A stretch of 64,000 bases of DNA, from positions 1,171,609 to 1,235,608 of the forward strand of contig NMRA01000041.1 of NCBI GenBank assembly GCA_002633005.1, written 5' to 3'. The notes under the pieces were generated by a model. The model was not told the DNA's origin, did not search any database, and saw only the letters and a list, made by a program, of their open reading frames with translations. Source of the stretch: Phoronis australis (lineage: Eukaryota > Phoronida > Phoronidae). Each line of letters begins with the position of its first letter. Position 1 is the stretch's first letter. The position numbers and the translations under genes are program-made. This document shows, piece after piece, positions 12,086-24,692 of the stretch.

Positions 12086-13784
12086 CACCCCAAAAGACAA
12101 TGCAAACATAACCCTTGAGAACGAAATAGAAATAAATGATTTCAGGAAATCCATCGTGAAACTGGAACAACTATTATTGAATAGTGCTCCGCTCCGCGGC
12201 CATATCATGGATAAAAGGCGTTTACAGTGTGTTTAGCTTGTAAGTACACGGTGCCCAAAAATGTATTCGCATTTCAAATGATGATAACTGCGTTGTTGAT
12301 GGACTTAGCAGGATCACTTGTTCAAAGTCACATGATGGAAAGGAAGCAAGTCTAAAAACCAAAATAAATGCTCAGTAACTTGGGATGAAGTCGAATTCAA
12401 TGATAAATTCTCGTTTTCCAAAACTGAATGACCCGTTTGCCATTCTCGCATATACGTGTACAAATCACGTGACGGCGCACAGTCTGATCCATGGCAACCG
12501 AATTTGAACCCTTGGCTTTGTGCGGAAGAGTGAGTACATTTTTGGAGCAACCTGCATATAATGGACGACGAATAGTTTATGCTGCTGCGAAAAATGTGAT
12601 CTTAAACATCAGTATTTCAAAGTTTATTACAGTTACTACGAATATCACGCTCGAGTTGTATGAATAATATCTACAATTAATTTGCATGCTTCATCACGGC
12701 AAATAATGCCATGTAGGCCACAATGACTGTTGTCAGATTTTCTGGGCGAAACACAACTGTCCTAGCAAAAAGTATCCGTACTAATTATGTTTTACTATTT
12801 TAACGTAAGTTTCATGCCCGTGAATGGTCCTATCCAATGTAACAATCATGATGGAACATTCTTTTATCTACAGCACGCCGGTGCATATCCGACTGTCTCT
12901 TAATTGTGCGTAATTATCAGTTTATGCCAAAGGCCATGCTGGCCTATATTGCCTTACAGGCTGCACGCTGAACTCGTTAGTACGTGCACGCATATATGTA
13001 CCAGTATAGAACGTTTGCTAGTGCCTGTGTGTACAGGAAAACCACGATAATCAATCATGAGCAAAGCAGTATAATTTCCATGTCAAACAAGAGTGGAATT
13101 TCCAGAACCATCCGGTGGTTATGTGATTCTACAAAGTACTTGCATAGCACTTCAATGAAGATTCAGAAGCAAAATAAAGATGTTTTAACCACCGTTTTTA
13201 TCGCAATCAATATCGTAATGTTATATGATCACAAGTTTCACCGCGAATTGAAGTTTAATCATATTTTCACTAGGTTTTGTTGGGCGACATCAGTTTTCAG
13301 AAGGCTTCAGATTTATACCAACCCCTGAGGAATAGTCTGAATTCGTTATGTTCGCCAAATGTTTTCACACAAGAGAGATGAATACGTCGATAATTACCAA
13401 AGAAAAACACAAATCACCAAAATACAGGCATCAAATGAAGCAAGGAAAGTGCGTTCCATATTCACCGATGTGTCGCTGACCTTGCCCTCATTATTCAATG
13501 CCGCGTTATTGCATACAGTGTATTGTCGACATCGTTAACTGTTCTAGTTTCTGTGGAAATTTTAACGCCAGTCTCGGTAAGCTTTACTGGACCTTCATAA
13601 ATGTTCTTCCAATTTCACGAATGGGTTATTGATTTGTTGCTTAGTATTAAAATGTCCACACAAAAAAATAATAAATTTTTTTCAACGAAGTCCAATGACT
13701 TGTTTCTGCCGTTTCTACTGTCCGACTCTTGTATAGTGTCTACTTTGAAATTCGCTTGACCTAAAGATGATTTATCATACTAGT
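12086..13784. other. No gene recognised
   Basis: A 114-codon plus-strand frame at 12984-13328 shows no recognisable domain and no splice context that I trust. No repeats shared with other parts of the window were seen. Confidence 0.55.
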
Positions 13785-13940
13785 GTTATAAATTAATGAA
13801 AGAAATGCGTTCATATTTGGAGGAGGCGTGGGTTTCTACGGCGTAGTGGTTTTTTCGCAGTAGTAGTGTTTCGGAGTAGTGTTTGTTTTTCGAGTAGTGG
13901 GTCTTCGAAGTATTGGGCCTTCGGAGTAGTGGCCTGTAAC
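13785..13940 (+). repeat. Dispersed minisatellite family C, uninterrupted copy
   Basis: A unique-looking leader, GTTATAAA...then CGTTCATATTTGGAGG, is followed by degenerate 16-bp units such as TTCGGAGTAGTGGCCT and TTCGAAGTATTGGGCC, and the copy ends with CCTGTAACC. The same leader, units and tail recur in reverse orientation at 31258-31833, where a palindrome splits them. Confidence 0.82.
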
Positions 13941-14360
13941 CGTATTATGCGACAAACGTGATGAGATGAAAGGTTAAACATAACGACACTTCCAGAAGTC
14001 CTATGGAAAGCTGCCGGTAAGCAAGTGTATTACACAAATTAGCCTCTGCTAATTGTTTTAGTGTATTGGGAGAGCGCAAATAATAAGCGGACATCGAACA
14101 ACTGTTAGCGTATAATGTACTTACATTTCCAGACAAGTCAGCGTGAAAGATCTGCTTAGGTTAGACTTCTATAGATTAATATAAAACAACGAAAGAAATC
14201 ACTTCTAAACTGGGTAAGGAACATAAGATAAGGTCATGTTTATAACGGTAAGAAGCCGCTACAAAGTGAAACTGTGAAGCAACTTCAGTCTCAGAGACGA
14301 CTCGCACTGCAATTTGAGATAAGAATGTTACTACCGGGATGGTTCACAAGAATCTTGAGA
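13941..14360. other. No gene recognised
   Basis: Featureless mixed sequence between two simple repeats. Confidence 0.5.
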
Positions 14361-14530
14361 CAGAGCCGACCCACCGACCGCCCGACCGACCGACCGAAAA
14401 ACACAGACAGTTCGTCCGACCAACTGATAGACAGTGCGAACTACTAGTAGAGAAAGAGTCAGACCGACCAACAAACAAACTGGCAGACTAATAAACAGAC
14501 AGAGAGACTGACGGATAGATAGAAAAATGG
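14361..14530. repeat. Degenerate GACC/GACA tetranucleotide repeat
   Basis: GACC units at 14377-14396 give way to impure GACAGA, CCAACAAACAAAC and GATAGATAG units further right. The leucine- and valine-rich frame on the opposite strand is an artefact of this tract. Confidence 0.85.
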
Positions 14531-16703
14531 ACGGAGGGTTGGAACGTTTCTTTGGCATAAAACAACAATTACAGCTTTGATATCATTTGTATTTCAGAAG
14601 TTGGCAGTCAACTAAAAATATAGAGCTGGTGACAAGTGGGTCACCTTTACATTATTAGAAACGAGCCTAAACGCAAAACAGGAAACACGAAGCAACAGCT
14701 GGCAATGCAGTTTCTGATTTGTTGACAGCAAGTGTTCACTGAAAACAAAGGTGTGTCAACAAAAAACGCCAAAACACCTTAATTGGGTAATGACTGACAA
14801 GGAAAAAGCCGCCGAGGGAGCTTAATACTGTTGTCATCGGTTATTCGAACATAACGCTAATCAAGAGTGACCTGTTTACCATAGATTAAAATCCTTTTAC
14901 GGATAACGAGAGACGTCACTTAAGGATTGTGTATAGCGACCATCCTTACCATTTGATTTTAATAGTATTTTAAGAAGCCAGAATGTACGAGTGAACTGGT
15001 ACCGTCTATTCAATATCAACTACAACCACCTCACACAGCAATAGGCAATACTTCGCCCGAGGACGTCGTAGGCATAGAGGCAATGATCCTGTAATTGCGC
15101 TGCTGTGCACGCCCATTCACCCTTTGATTTATAAAATACGTTATGCTAAGCAATATGTAAGGGGACAGGTACCTGTGACGAATAATAATGATATTGGATA
15201 TAAATACGCTGCCATAACTGCAACTGTTTCCCTTTCATTTTTTGTCATAAATATGCAAGTTATAGCTCACTTGATCATAAAGTTTTGACCTCAGTCGTAA
15301 GAAAGCATGGCTCTCAACAGACTGTTTTTAGGATGTGGCCAATTTTGTTGTTTGTAACCAAAACTTGGTTTCTTGTGCTTTTAATGCTATGCTTAGATTC
15401 GCTTTCTACTGACGATCAGTTGCGGACCGTCATGGGCCTGGGGGCTAACCTATGTACCTGAAACTCAGCTCGATAACTGACCAATGGAGTGGCACGCCTC
15501 GAGTGAACTTAATTTGTTCTCGAATCATGCGACGTGATTGGTTAAATTTCGAGCCTGTGTCGAGTCTAAGTTATATCGCCGGAGACTATGAAGTGTGTTA
15601 ATCCCAAGTTAATTAAGACTCTGGCCACTGATCACGGGGTACATTACGTCGCCGTAAACCTGCTAAGTCTTGAGGACGGTACGCGTCCGTCCGCATAAAA
15701 TATCTAAATGTTTTCATATTTGGAGAGCCAGTAATTCCCGTCCCGATCTCAAATCCTGTAAGTCGGGATTTTCAATTTCAGCCTTTGAGATTGTTTTCTC
15801 AAACTTTCGTGTGCCGTTTTTACCGGCACTCAAGGAATGGATGTGTCGGTTACCATTGACTTGGAACGGCTCAGTTTTGGACGGGTTTCGGGCGGCCAAC
15901 GCATTCGTAGGTTATGGGGTAGTTGTTCCTGTTTTATTTGACGACGCTTCGAAAAAAAACCTGTTTTGGAGACGGAAAGATGGAGTGGAAAGCTTTGGGA
16001 GCAATTTGTGTCTTTCAACCTAGGTTGTTCATTATCTGCATTTGAGGCAGTGATTAAACAGAAATGAATTAGATCACATTCTTGGCACAAAAGTTTTCTA
16101 TGACCAACCTGGATACCAGTTTGGTCTACTGAAAGGGAGCCTAAACGTAGGCTGTGTTTCAGAATCTAGCCCTGAGTGCTCGATTTGGCGACCTGCAGCT
16201 TGCCAATGCGACTGCAGATAGTGTTTGTCGACCTTGGAAAAATCGGAAGTCGTCACGAATTCGCCACAGCGAGAAGCAAAGTCAAACAATAATTCACCCG
16301 ACATTCACTTCAAAAGCTGTAATGACTATCGACCTTTAAACTAAGCAACATATTTTTCTAAGATTCAATACCTTTGGTTCAAAATTGTTTCGTTTGCCGT
16401 GAAATAAGAGCATTTGCCACCCTAATATGAAACATACGCTCAAATAACTACAGGAAGTAAAACAGATGGAAGTCGGAATTGTTCGGCAAAAATCGGACAA
16501 GGTCGAACCATGAAACACGCGCATCCAGTGTTTCCGATCGGCTGCGTTCTCGGTCGCAAAGAGGAATTGAGGTAGACTGATTTTACATTTACGGTAGAAA
16601 TGGACGAGGTATGCGTAATTTTTAGTAGTGTAATGCTGTCAGCGGTATGATGGCTTCTTTGCTTAGCGAGTCCGGGTCTCTTTTTGGCGACCAAGGATTT
16701 CCA
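14531..16703. other. No gene recognised
   Basis: Overlapping frames of 117 and 86 codons lie on opposite strands at 15670-16090. Neither shows a domain or convincing splice sites. No repeat relationship was noticed. Confidence 0.5.
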
Positions 16704-17207
16704 TTAAGGAGGCCTGGAACGCCGCAAACAGACCAAATTGCAATATTGAAAGTGGTTCGTTGCCACTGAAACAGATTTCAGCATGCTCAATTATAGGGTT
16801 TGATCGTAAAGATTTTTAATTTCTGTTCATCAAAGCATTTTCTTTTAATTTCAAGTTTCACTGTCAACTGCTCGCCACTTCGTCGATTTTTTCCCACTAG
16901 GCAAATCACGTCTCCTTATTTGGTATAGACGTAGCACATTTCGCTTATATGGAAACTGTGACCTTTGACCTCACGCGACTTTAAGCAACTAAATGTGAGC
17001 GCTTGCGCGCATTTATCATAAGCGGGAGGAAGGTTAGAAATGCTGTGGTAACCGCACAGTTTTTCCTTCGCGCGCATTTCAAAAATCGTGAATTTTGTGA
17101 TTTTTCTGGAAATTTCCTCACAGTTGAAAGTGAATTACTCTGTACTAGGCGTTGCGAGATGGTAATTTCGTCAGGAATTGTCTAAAAGATATTTTGACGA
17201 GCTTTAA
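16704..17207 (+). mobile_element. TTAA-flanked MITE family D, copy lacking its right terminus
   Basis: The left end is TTAA (16704-16707) followed by GGAGGCCTGGAACG, matching the intact copy at 41215-41760 along its length (roughly 80% over the last 200 bases by eye). The right part follows the intact copy through AGATATTTT, then loses the terminal CCGCGTTCCATGCCTCT and ends near a TTAA at 17204-17207 or 17212-17215. No transposase is encoded. Confidence 0.88.
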
Positions 17208-17608
17208 CAGATTAAAACCAAAGACGCATTTTGTTTTTGAGCATCTTACATAAGCTAGAGACCGTACGTCGGATAGCGTCCACTTAGTAACTCGTAAGTT
17301 TCAGCAGATATGCAACCTGAAAAGACCCACAAACCATGGAGCAAGTAACTGCCGGTCAGTCCTTATAGAAAATGTACTCCTGAATGCTAGCAACCAGACT
17401 GCTGGCACATTACAACGTAGGACTTCTACAAGCCATGAGATAACTAGAACATTGCCTTTGCTCATAATCAAAGGAAATGCGTGTTTTTGATGTTAATAGA
17501 CACAAAGGGAGATTACTGTTTCAGTGATCGTAAAATGTTTCATTTACTTGTAACGAGCAGACATTCACATGGAGAGATAGGCTAGATCCTGTCGATGGAT
17601 GAATTTAA
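17208..17608. other. No gene recognised
   Basis: Featureless sequence between the MITE copy and the GATA microsatellite. Confidence 0.5.
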
Positions 17609-17745
<137 letters not shown>

Positions 17746-19401
17746 CGGACAGAGAAACACTAAACAGAGCAGTAGGTTGTAGAACTGTAAGTAGGTACCA
17801 AAGGAGGGTGATGGGTGGGAAGATGAAAACATCAAGTAGTTTTCATATTACACAAAGCAAAAATTCGAATTAGCCACCACCAGACTAGATGAAATCGAGG
17901 TGCAACATCAATACTTTATCATATGGGTTTTATTGGAAAACAGGAAAGTGGGTAACAAGTTTGCCGCTGAGTCTTAATCCATGCCTGCGGTGATTTTCCA
18001 TGAACGCCTCGGATGAGACCGACTAGAAAACATACCGACTCGGCCCCCTACACATATAGAAACAGCTATCGCAGGCTGATTTCTGAACTTTGCAAATGGC
18101 AAGATCACGTAGGTCGTCGCGAGATATATAGTCTATATATTACATTAGCTTTTCTCGCTAATGTTTTGCGTCTACGGATCGCACTTCAGGTGTAACTTTA
18201 GCCACCCCGTGACCAGCGTAGTTCCTAAGAGAAGGAAAATTGGCCCAAACATTGACCTTGGGAAACAAACCGAAGACCAAATGGACGTGGTAATGATTAA
18301 AGACTTGTGTTAATCACACCCAGCTGGAAACTACGCGTGTTTTGCTCACCTTTAACTCAGGTATTTGTTGAAGCAGGTATTTGGGTAAATATAATCAGGA
18401 CTAGGTTACACCGTGTTGACCTTGTCTCGTGTTCTAAGTACACGTGCCATTAACCGACAGAATCAATTCCTTTGAGTGGTAGCGCGCTGTGAACAAGACT
18501 TCACGGGTAGCATTAATTCTACACATCAACATATGTGATTTATCTCAGTTAGTCTGCGTTTGCTTCTCGAACTGGGTGTTTGCTGTCTCACGCAGAAATT
18601 GAATGACACGAAGACCAAGTCTTTTGCTGAGTGCCCAGCCTAAGTTGCCTCACCTGAGAGGAGGGTAACTGAACTATCAAACCAGAGTCCAAGTTAGAGC
18701 CCTCTAATGACAAATGTCAAATGGCCATTGGTCATTACATGTTTGTGCTAATTACAAAATTCATCCACTTCATTAGGACGAAGTTTCACAGGAGGTTGAA
18801 ATCTCTTTTCACGGCAGTTCAACTAGTGAAAAGTTCCCATTCCTCAATAATTATCTGGAGGCGAAGCGAAATCCATCCATAGATCAGACAATTTGTCAAA
18901 AAGCCAAGTAATTACTGACTGTAATGAAGGAGTACAACGGTAAGTCATGTGATCCGAAACAAGGCCACAGTCGTGCCTTAGAGGGCGCGGACGGCGAAGA
19001 AACGACAGATGTTCATCGGGGTAAAAGGCCCATTTCTACCAAGGATTATATTACGTTACCCTCAAACATATATGAAACATTCAATTCAAATTCTGTTCTA
19101 ATTCCAACATTAAAAATTTCACAAACTTGATTACTGGTAAAACATGCAATGTAGGACAAACTGAATCTGCAAACACGAACAACAAAATTACATCGGACAC
19201 AATATTGATTAACGCAATTGTTGTTTATGTCTCATGCATAGTGGTGGCCTACATAAGCTAAGTCTTGGTCACTGTCTGCCTGTCCTTCCACCCCCCCCCC
19301 AAAAAAAAACACGGGTCCCTATGCTTTTGTTCTACCAAGTGCCAACCTTAGTAAGGTTGCGTTGGACCTTATGGTCAAGCTTATGAATTTTTATAATACT
19401 A
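17746..19401. other. No gene; C10A9 homopolymer junction at 19290-19309
   Basis: Short frames only. A run of C followed directly by a run of A lies at 19290-19309. Nothing else stands out. Confidence 0.55.
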
Positions 19402-19840
19402 TAGACAATAAAAGTATATATTTTCTGAAAGTAGAACGGCTGTTATGCTTCATATTTAACTTCTCTTCAACCTGTTATTGGTTGGGTCACGTGACTATGC
19501 ATTTTTAAAGTAAAATATAGGAAATAGGATAGTCCATCGGTACCAAACTCACAGTATCATCAACATGCCGAAATTTTGCTTAAAATAAAGGTTCAAGATG
19601 AAATCTCAAAAAAGTTTACACAGTTTTCTAAATCATCATTTTGTTTTCACATGACTTTTTCATGAAAACCAGCAATAGCAGCCTAATTGTTTGATCGCCC
19701 TCATACAAGGAGAACATTTTAAAAACGATTATGCTAACAGCGTCTTGGAAACTTTAGTATCTGAAAGTTTCGTAAGATTCCGATCAAAGGTTCCGAAGTT
19801 GGCTACATTTAGGCAATTTTCTAAGGTCCTTCATAATGTC
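19402..19840 (+). repeat. Dispersed repeat family E, copy 1
   Basis: About 440 bp homologous to 59025-59460 (same strand) and to 60701-61116 (opposite strand). Shared landmarks in order: TATATTTTCTGAAAG, TTGGGTCACGTGACT, AAATTATCATTT-type sequence, GTTCCGAAG, AAATTTRG...TTTTCTARGGTCC. The CACGTG word and the final block are the best conserved. No coding frame is kept in common. Class unknown. Confidence 0.82.
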
Positions 19841-22343
19841 AAATCGAACCTCACACTTTGAAAGTGCTACTGCAGCATCGTTTATGGTCATATGAACAAA
19901 ATGCACAAACAACGTCTCTCCTTAGACGCCATTCTAACAGTAATGAGCCGGGCAGTTTATTTGTTTGGAATAACCGAATTATTCCAATGACGGCGAATCA
20001 TTTTCTGGCGAGAATTGTCGCATTGTCTGAGGATGACACTGTTGAGAAACTTAGTTGGTATCTATTCGCCAACAAACTTAACTTCGCGCAAGACTGTGCC
20101 GGGATTTCTGAAGGTCAATCCAAAAGTAAGCACGCGGGCTACCGTTAAAAATTCCAAAATTATTATAATGTCCCCATGGATTATTCATGGACTCGAATCA
20201 TGAAGTGGTGAGCATAGATTCTCAAAGAGTACTGTGTAAACCAGTGGAGACGGAACGTTTACACAATTATTTGAGTTATTTCCACTCAAAGCACACCTTT
20301 TGCTTAAGACGTCAACAATCTTACTTAGTAACATATTAACAACTCGTTGTCTATTCGTTCGTCCATCGTTTCCGAAGTTAATCTGATGGTAGGCGGCGAG
20401 TCAAAAAGAAAGCTTCAGTTTCCAAACACATATACGGCTTGGAACTAGTTGTAATCTGCGGAATTTTGAGTAAAAGTAACGGATTGGTCGGTATTCCACA
20501 AATGCGCAATTAGTATACTTTTGATGACAGATTTGACGAATAGGGTGTGATTGTCACTTTAATCAGTCAATCAACCATTAATACTCTGACAGTCGTGCCA
20601 GAGCGGCGAGCTATTAATTTGTATGGAACTTAATTCATTTGTAATGAAACAATTTTTTTGGGCTCAATGTTCATCGACTCATTACGTCTTCTGAATGTAA
20701 TGAACGTATCTCTCTTACATGTTCTGATTTGCAATGTATGTCATTGTTGGTAAAATGGAGTTCGACTTCCGGTCAGAACGGTGTGTGATGACGATATCCC
20801 AATAGCCAAAGTGTCGTTCAGCGATCAATTTATTTATAGTCGGTCGCGTGCTTATCAAGTCTTCAGTAATGACCGGTTGATTCGAATCATAGCGGACCAG
20901 GTAACGACGACCCTGCGTCGAGATCGGAAGGCATGACGTACCAATTTGTAGTCAAATTAAGTGGAACACGACGTCCCACTTTCCTGATTGCCGACCGGTC
21001 ATTTCATTGACCAAGGCATCAGTGTTTTGACAGCTGCTATATAGATAGACGCAGCAGTAATGATACGTTAAATATAGACTATTGAATAATTTATTGTCAA
21101 TAAGCCGCGGATGAACAGACACGACAGAAATTACGCATACAATTGACAATTGTCGACCAAGAACTGGGAATGGTTCAGGACTGCAACTTGTCGTAGATAA
21201 AAACTCCTCATTGAAACCTTTGTTTAGAGTTTGAACGTCGTGACAAAGTTACGCAAAGACAACGCATTCAATGAGAACCGTTGAGACAGATCTAAGAGAG
21301 TATCACCGGAAATAATATGCTGTGAAGAGTTCTCACGTTCTTAATGAGAACGTGGTGACCCATTTGCTGGCAACTGGAATACTGAATTCCCAGTCACCCT
21401 GGCATTTTGGAAATTACCTCTGATAATCGTGAGTGGTACCAATTTAAGAGCATGGCTTTAACACGTGTGTAATGCATATAACATTCATGACGTAATTTTG
21501 CCAAGAATAATCTGCTATTAGACATTGGTAAACGGTGCATCCTATATAGGAACTACAGGAGACAAAACGTTGGCTCAATTCATTTTTTCGAAATTGTTTT
21601 GACAAGTGTTATCTTTGCCGACTTACTTTTTCCACAAACGACGGAATTCACAATTTCAGAATTCCCCAATTATAGCCAAATACTTAATCAATTGAACAAT
21701 TGTCGAGTTGTGCTGGAGGGTTGCCTTACCAAAACAACGATCCATATGGTTCCGTTAACTTGATCACTTGAACAGACGTTACGCCAATACATGTAGATGT
21801 ACAAGTCACTCGCAAACCCACAACAAGCAATTACACTGAAGGTAAATCTCAGTTAAAAGATTTTTCTGACGTTAACTGGAGGCGTTTACTATAGAGTTTG
21901 CAGCTGTGAACTGGAGTTTGTATAGCGCATGGCAGACGGTCGAGTACGAAACATGACCGAGATGTTTTGCGCCGATACAGATCCTGGAGGCAAGATATAA
22001 AGTAACGCTGGCGAGGTGTGAGCAACCGCTTAACATAACCTATAGGTTTAAAAGTGAATGGAGCGGGAAATCGAATTTGATCATCGCGTTTCACCGTTTA
22101 AGCCATTTCTTGACTCCGGGTCAGTGATTTCTGATCTTATTGACAACGAATTTCACGCGGTGTAACAGTAGACAACGGTTATCACCTTATATGACCGTGG
22201 GTTCGTCAACATAGCATTGAGCATAAAAGCAGGCTGTTCTGTTAGTAATAGATAAATATTGAATGATCTCAACTTCACACACGATAATATTTGTGCAACT
22301 TCCGCACGGCAGCCAACCAGCACTAAAATACTAGACTACTTAC
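19841..22343 (-). other. Probable first intron of the K2P channel gene
   Basis: It lies immediately downstream (minus strand) of the GTAAGT donor at 22343. I found no sequence encoding the expected continuation of the channel (GYGHAAP-type start, second pore, TM2-TM4). A 96-codon plus-strand frame at 19858-20148 has no recognisable domain. A small hairpin, CACGTTCT-TAATG-AGAACGTG, lies at about 21336-21356. The intron probably continues beyond base 1. Confidence 0.6.
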
Positions 22344-22626
22344 CTATAGTCGTAATCACGGTCAACGCAAAGTAAAAAGCACCAGAGAATTTCCACTGTA
22401 TCCCTGCGTTATGCGGCTTGTGTTTAATCACTGTGGTTCGTATTTTTTCAAACTCGTCGTCCGACACATTATACGTGGATTTAAACTGTTGTTCATCGTT
22501 ATCGTTTTCCTTTCGCTTATTCATTTCGTTGTCAGATTCCAAGGCGTCGAATATAGCAGCTCCCACGAGTAGGTAGGTAAAAAAGCAGACGATTAAGGAA
22601 AGCGTCCGGACGTTTTGCTTCTTCAT
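22344..22626 (-). CDS. TASK-type two-pore-domain K+ channel, first coding exon (partial gene)
   Basis: This exon encodes the amino end of a plasma-membrane K2P leak channel of the TASK (KCNK3/KCNK9) group, which sets resting potential. The 94 codons begin MKKQNVRTLSLIVCFFTYLL, close to vertebrate TASK. Residues about 8-26 form TM1 (ending VGAAIFDALES), followed by an acidic extracellular cap. N53 lies in the sequon NVS, H72 in KPHNAG matches the histidine known in TASK channels, and W78-G95 is pore helix 1 ending TVITTIG. The exon stops after the first base of the G95 codon at a consensus GTAAGT donor, the conserved K2P intron position inside the GYG filter. The start is supported by an in-frame TAG three codons upstream and the CCCGGGATGA context. 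The rest (filter YGH, TM2-4, pore 2) is not visible in the window. A KCNK3 versus KCNK9 or KCNK15 equivalent cannot be chosen from this exon. Confidence 0.95.
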
Positions 22627-24498
22627 CCCGGGCTAAAACTCGGGCCTGAATCCGGTCAGGCTATGTATTCCGTTCATGTCATATTTCCAAGTGTGGGAAT
22701 CGCACAATGATATACCATAATATGATGGAGATTAATTCACCTTGACTTCGATTTACACACATACACTTATCTGTCGATGATAACGAAGGCAGCCCTCGAG
22801 TATTCCCTTGAATCTTGATGGCGACTGTGAACAATGTGCCTTACGAGCCCACTCACGCGCGTCCGCGTGTGTGTAACCAACCCCCGCTGCGTATATGCCA
22901 GTCTAATCACTCGGTTGTAATTTTGAAATACGAATATGCGCTGTACTCACATAGCTTTTCACCGTCACCTGCGCCAAGGGCAGAAAAACGCGTTACTGCG
23001 CAGCCTTCATCATCCTAGAAGTAGATCGAAATATTGATTATTTTCTTGCGTTTGAATATCATTTTATATCCGTGATAATCGAGCGACCGATATGAAAACA
23101 GAGTCTCGACTTTCACAGATGATGCCGGGTGTAACTGTTTTTATTACTTCAACTGTTTAATAACTTTCGTTTCACGCACTTGCAAACAGTAAGCATTTAT
23201 TAATCCATTCTTGTTTTACACGTAAACCCTTAGTTGATGAACAAAGGCGAACTCCACGGAGGTAAATCAGAAAGACTGCTTTTGTATTTGACTATTAGTC
23301 AGGTTGAGTTTTAATCAGCTGCGCTATAATCGACGGTTGATTGTTTACGGTGTCACAAGGAATAACGATTAATAGTACAAACGGAAGGAGATTATTATAA
23401 TTCAAAGATTTCTGGCTAACTGTATTTGTACATTGGTGATGTCACTGACAAGTATATGTTGGGGTGATACAAGTATGATTAAACTATGACTGGTCAGGAT
23501 GTGGACGCGTGCATAAACTCACCACGCACAGAGAGAGCAGGGGACGAAGACATAAATTCTCGTTTACAATACTCAAAATTGTAGTCGCAAATTAAAGCGG
23601 TTTTCAAATCGTGTTTTTGTCAAAACAAAAATTTGGATTGAGTCCACTTAGCGTTATAAAATAGGTCTTGCTTGTTCTTTATCCTGTTTAGAGGTGATCT
23701 CTCAGTGGGCTCGGGAAGGATTCGGGCAGTTTGTTACTTTTTCAGACCAAGTTGACTGTGTTCAAATGAAATAAGGTACTGCCAATTCTTTTTGGAGCCC
23801 TGAAATCATCTCCATTTTGACTAAGGAACAATTTGAAACCCATTTCACAACTGCAAGTGGCCAGAATCAAAACACGTTTTGACAGAAAGCCGGCACGGGT
23901 TCAGTCAACCAACGTGCCGCTTCTCTTGTCTCTCATGAACAGCAGACGACGCATTGACGTGGACCTTTACATGGTGAATAGACATCCAGGAATTGCCATA
24001 AAACATTCCACACACATGTAAAATGTATAAAAGATAAGAACCCACATACTTTTTATTGAATCATATCTTATTTATAATCATCTATGAATGGAAAGACATC
24101 GCAGATTTCTGTAAGGCAATAGGTTCCCTAAAGAATAAAATTGGCAAAAAGCCTTTGTGTTAAATGTTTCTGGGCTTACTTGCCACATTCTTAAATACCG
24201 TGTGCCGGGACAATTCGGAATTTTGAAACACATATACAATACAATGGCGACATTTCAGAACATTTTTTTCTCCCTTTTAGTCAGTTTGTAACGTCACATC
24301 AGTGCTACGTTCACTGCCAACTCAATCTCATTCAGTTTTTGTACTTGCGCTAGTACGGATTGCTCAAGTCCCGACAGATCACGCCAAGGCGAACGAGAAC
24401 AATTCAACGATCAAGTCACGGGCTACTCCATTTACTAAGTTGCCAGAAAACTTTAAACTACGGTAAACGCTGGATCGCAGCGGCCTCTTACATAAAAC
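22627..24498. other. 5' flank of the K2P exon; promoter not identified
   Basis: This is sequence upstream (minus strand) of the channel start codon. It must contain the 5' UTR, and perhaps an upstream noncoding exon, but I see no convincing TATA box, initiator or splice acceptor that fixes a transcription start. Short frames at 22815-23018 and 23833-24021 have no recognisable content. Confidence 0.5.
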
Positions 24499-24692
24499 GG
24501 TCCCAAATAGGGCCTCAACTAAGGTCCCTAAATTTTTGTGCTTATTTGTGTCTTTATGGACTCACATATGCAATATTTTTCTATCATTTAATCTTGATCA
24601 TGATCTCGTCTTTGATTAATGACATTTTCTAATAATAAAACTAAAGTGCGCAGTAGATTTAGGGAACTTAGTTGAGTCCCTATTTGGGACTG
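24499..24692. mobile_element. MITE with (A/G)GTCCCAAATAGGG inverted termini
   Basis: The left terminus GGTCCCAAATAGGGCCTCAA, continuing CTAAGGTCCCTAAAT, is matched in inverse at the right end, whose reverse complement starts AGTCCCAAATAGGGACTCAA and continues CTAAGTTCCCTAAAT. The arms are about 34 bp with 4 mismatches around a 125-bp AT-rich core. CATAAAAC just left and CATACAAC four bases past the right end might be a decayed 8-bp target duplication, which would suit hAT, but this is uncertain. No coding capacity. Confidence 0.9.

Noticed and set aside
11852-12208. Three overlapping minus-strand frames with repeated His-Asn-Ser-Glu or Thr-Pro-Asn-Val motifs
   Set aside because: All three phases are open because the 16-bp minisatellite lacks stops. 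16 is not a multiple of 3, so unit-wise protein repeats are only a by-product.
14331-14558. Hydrophobic Leu/Val-rich minus-strand frame resembling membrane segments
   Set aside because: It lies over the GACC/GACA degenerate repeat; composition explains it.
17760-17800. GCAGTAGGTTGTAGAACTG, resembling part of let-7
   Set aside because: The let-7 seed GAGGTAG is absent and no complementary star arm is seen nearby.
19858-20148. Plus-strand frame with LFVWNNRIIPMTANHF, briefly considered as a tyrosine-recombinase fragment
   Set aside because: No catalytic R-H-R-Y pattern is visible and no second supporting block exists nearby; the resemblance is too vague to call.
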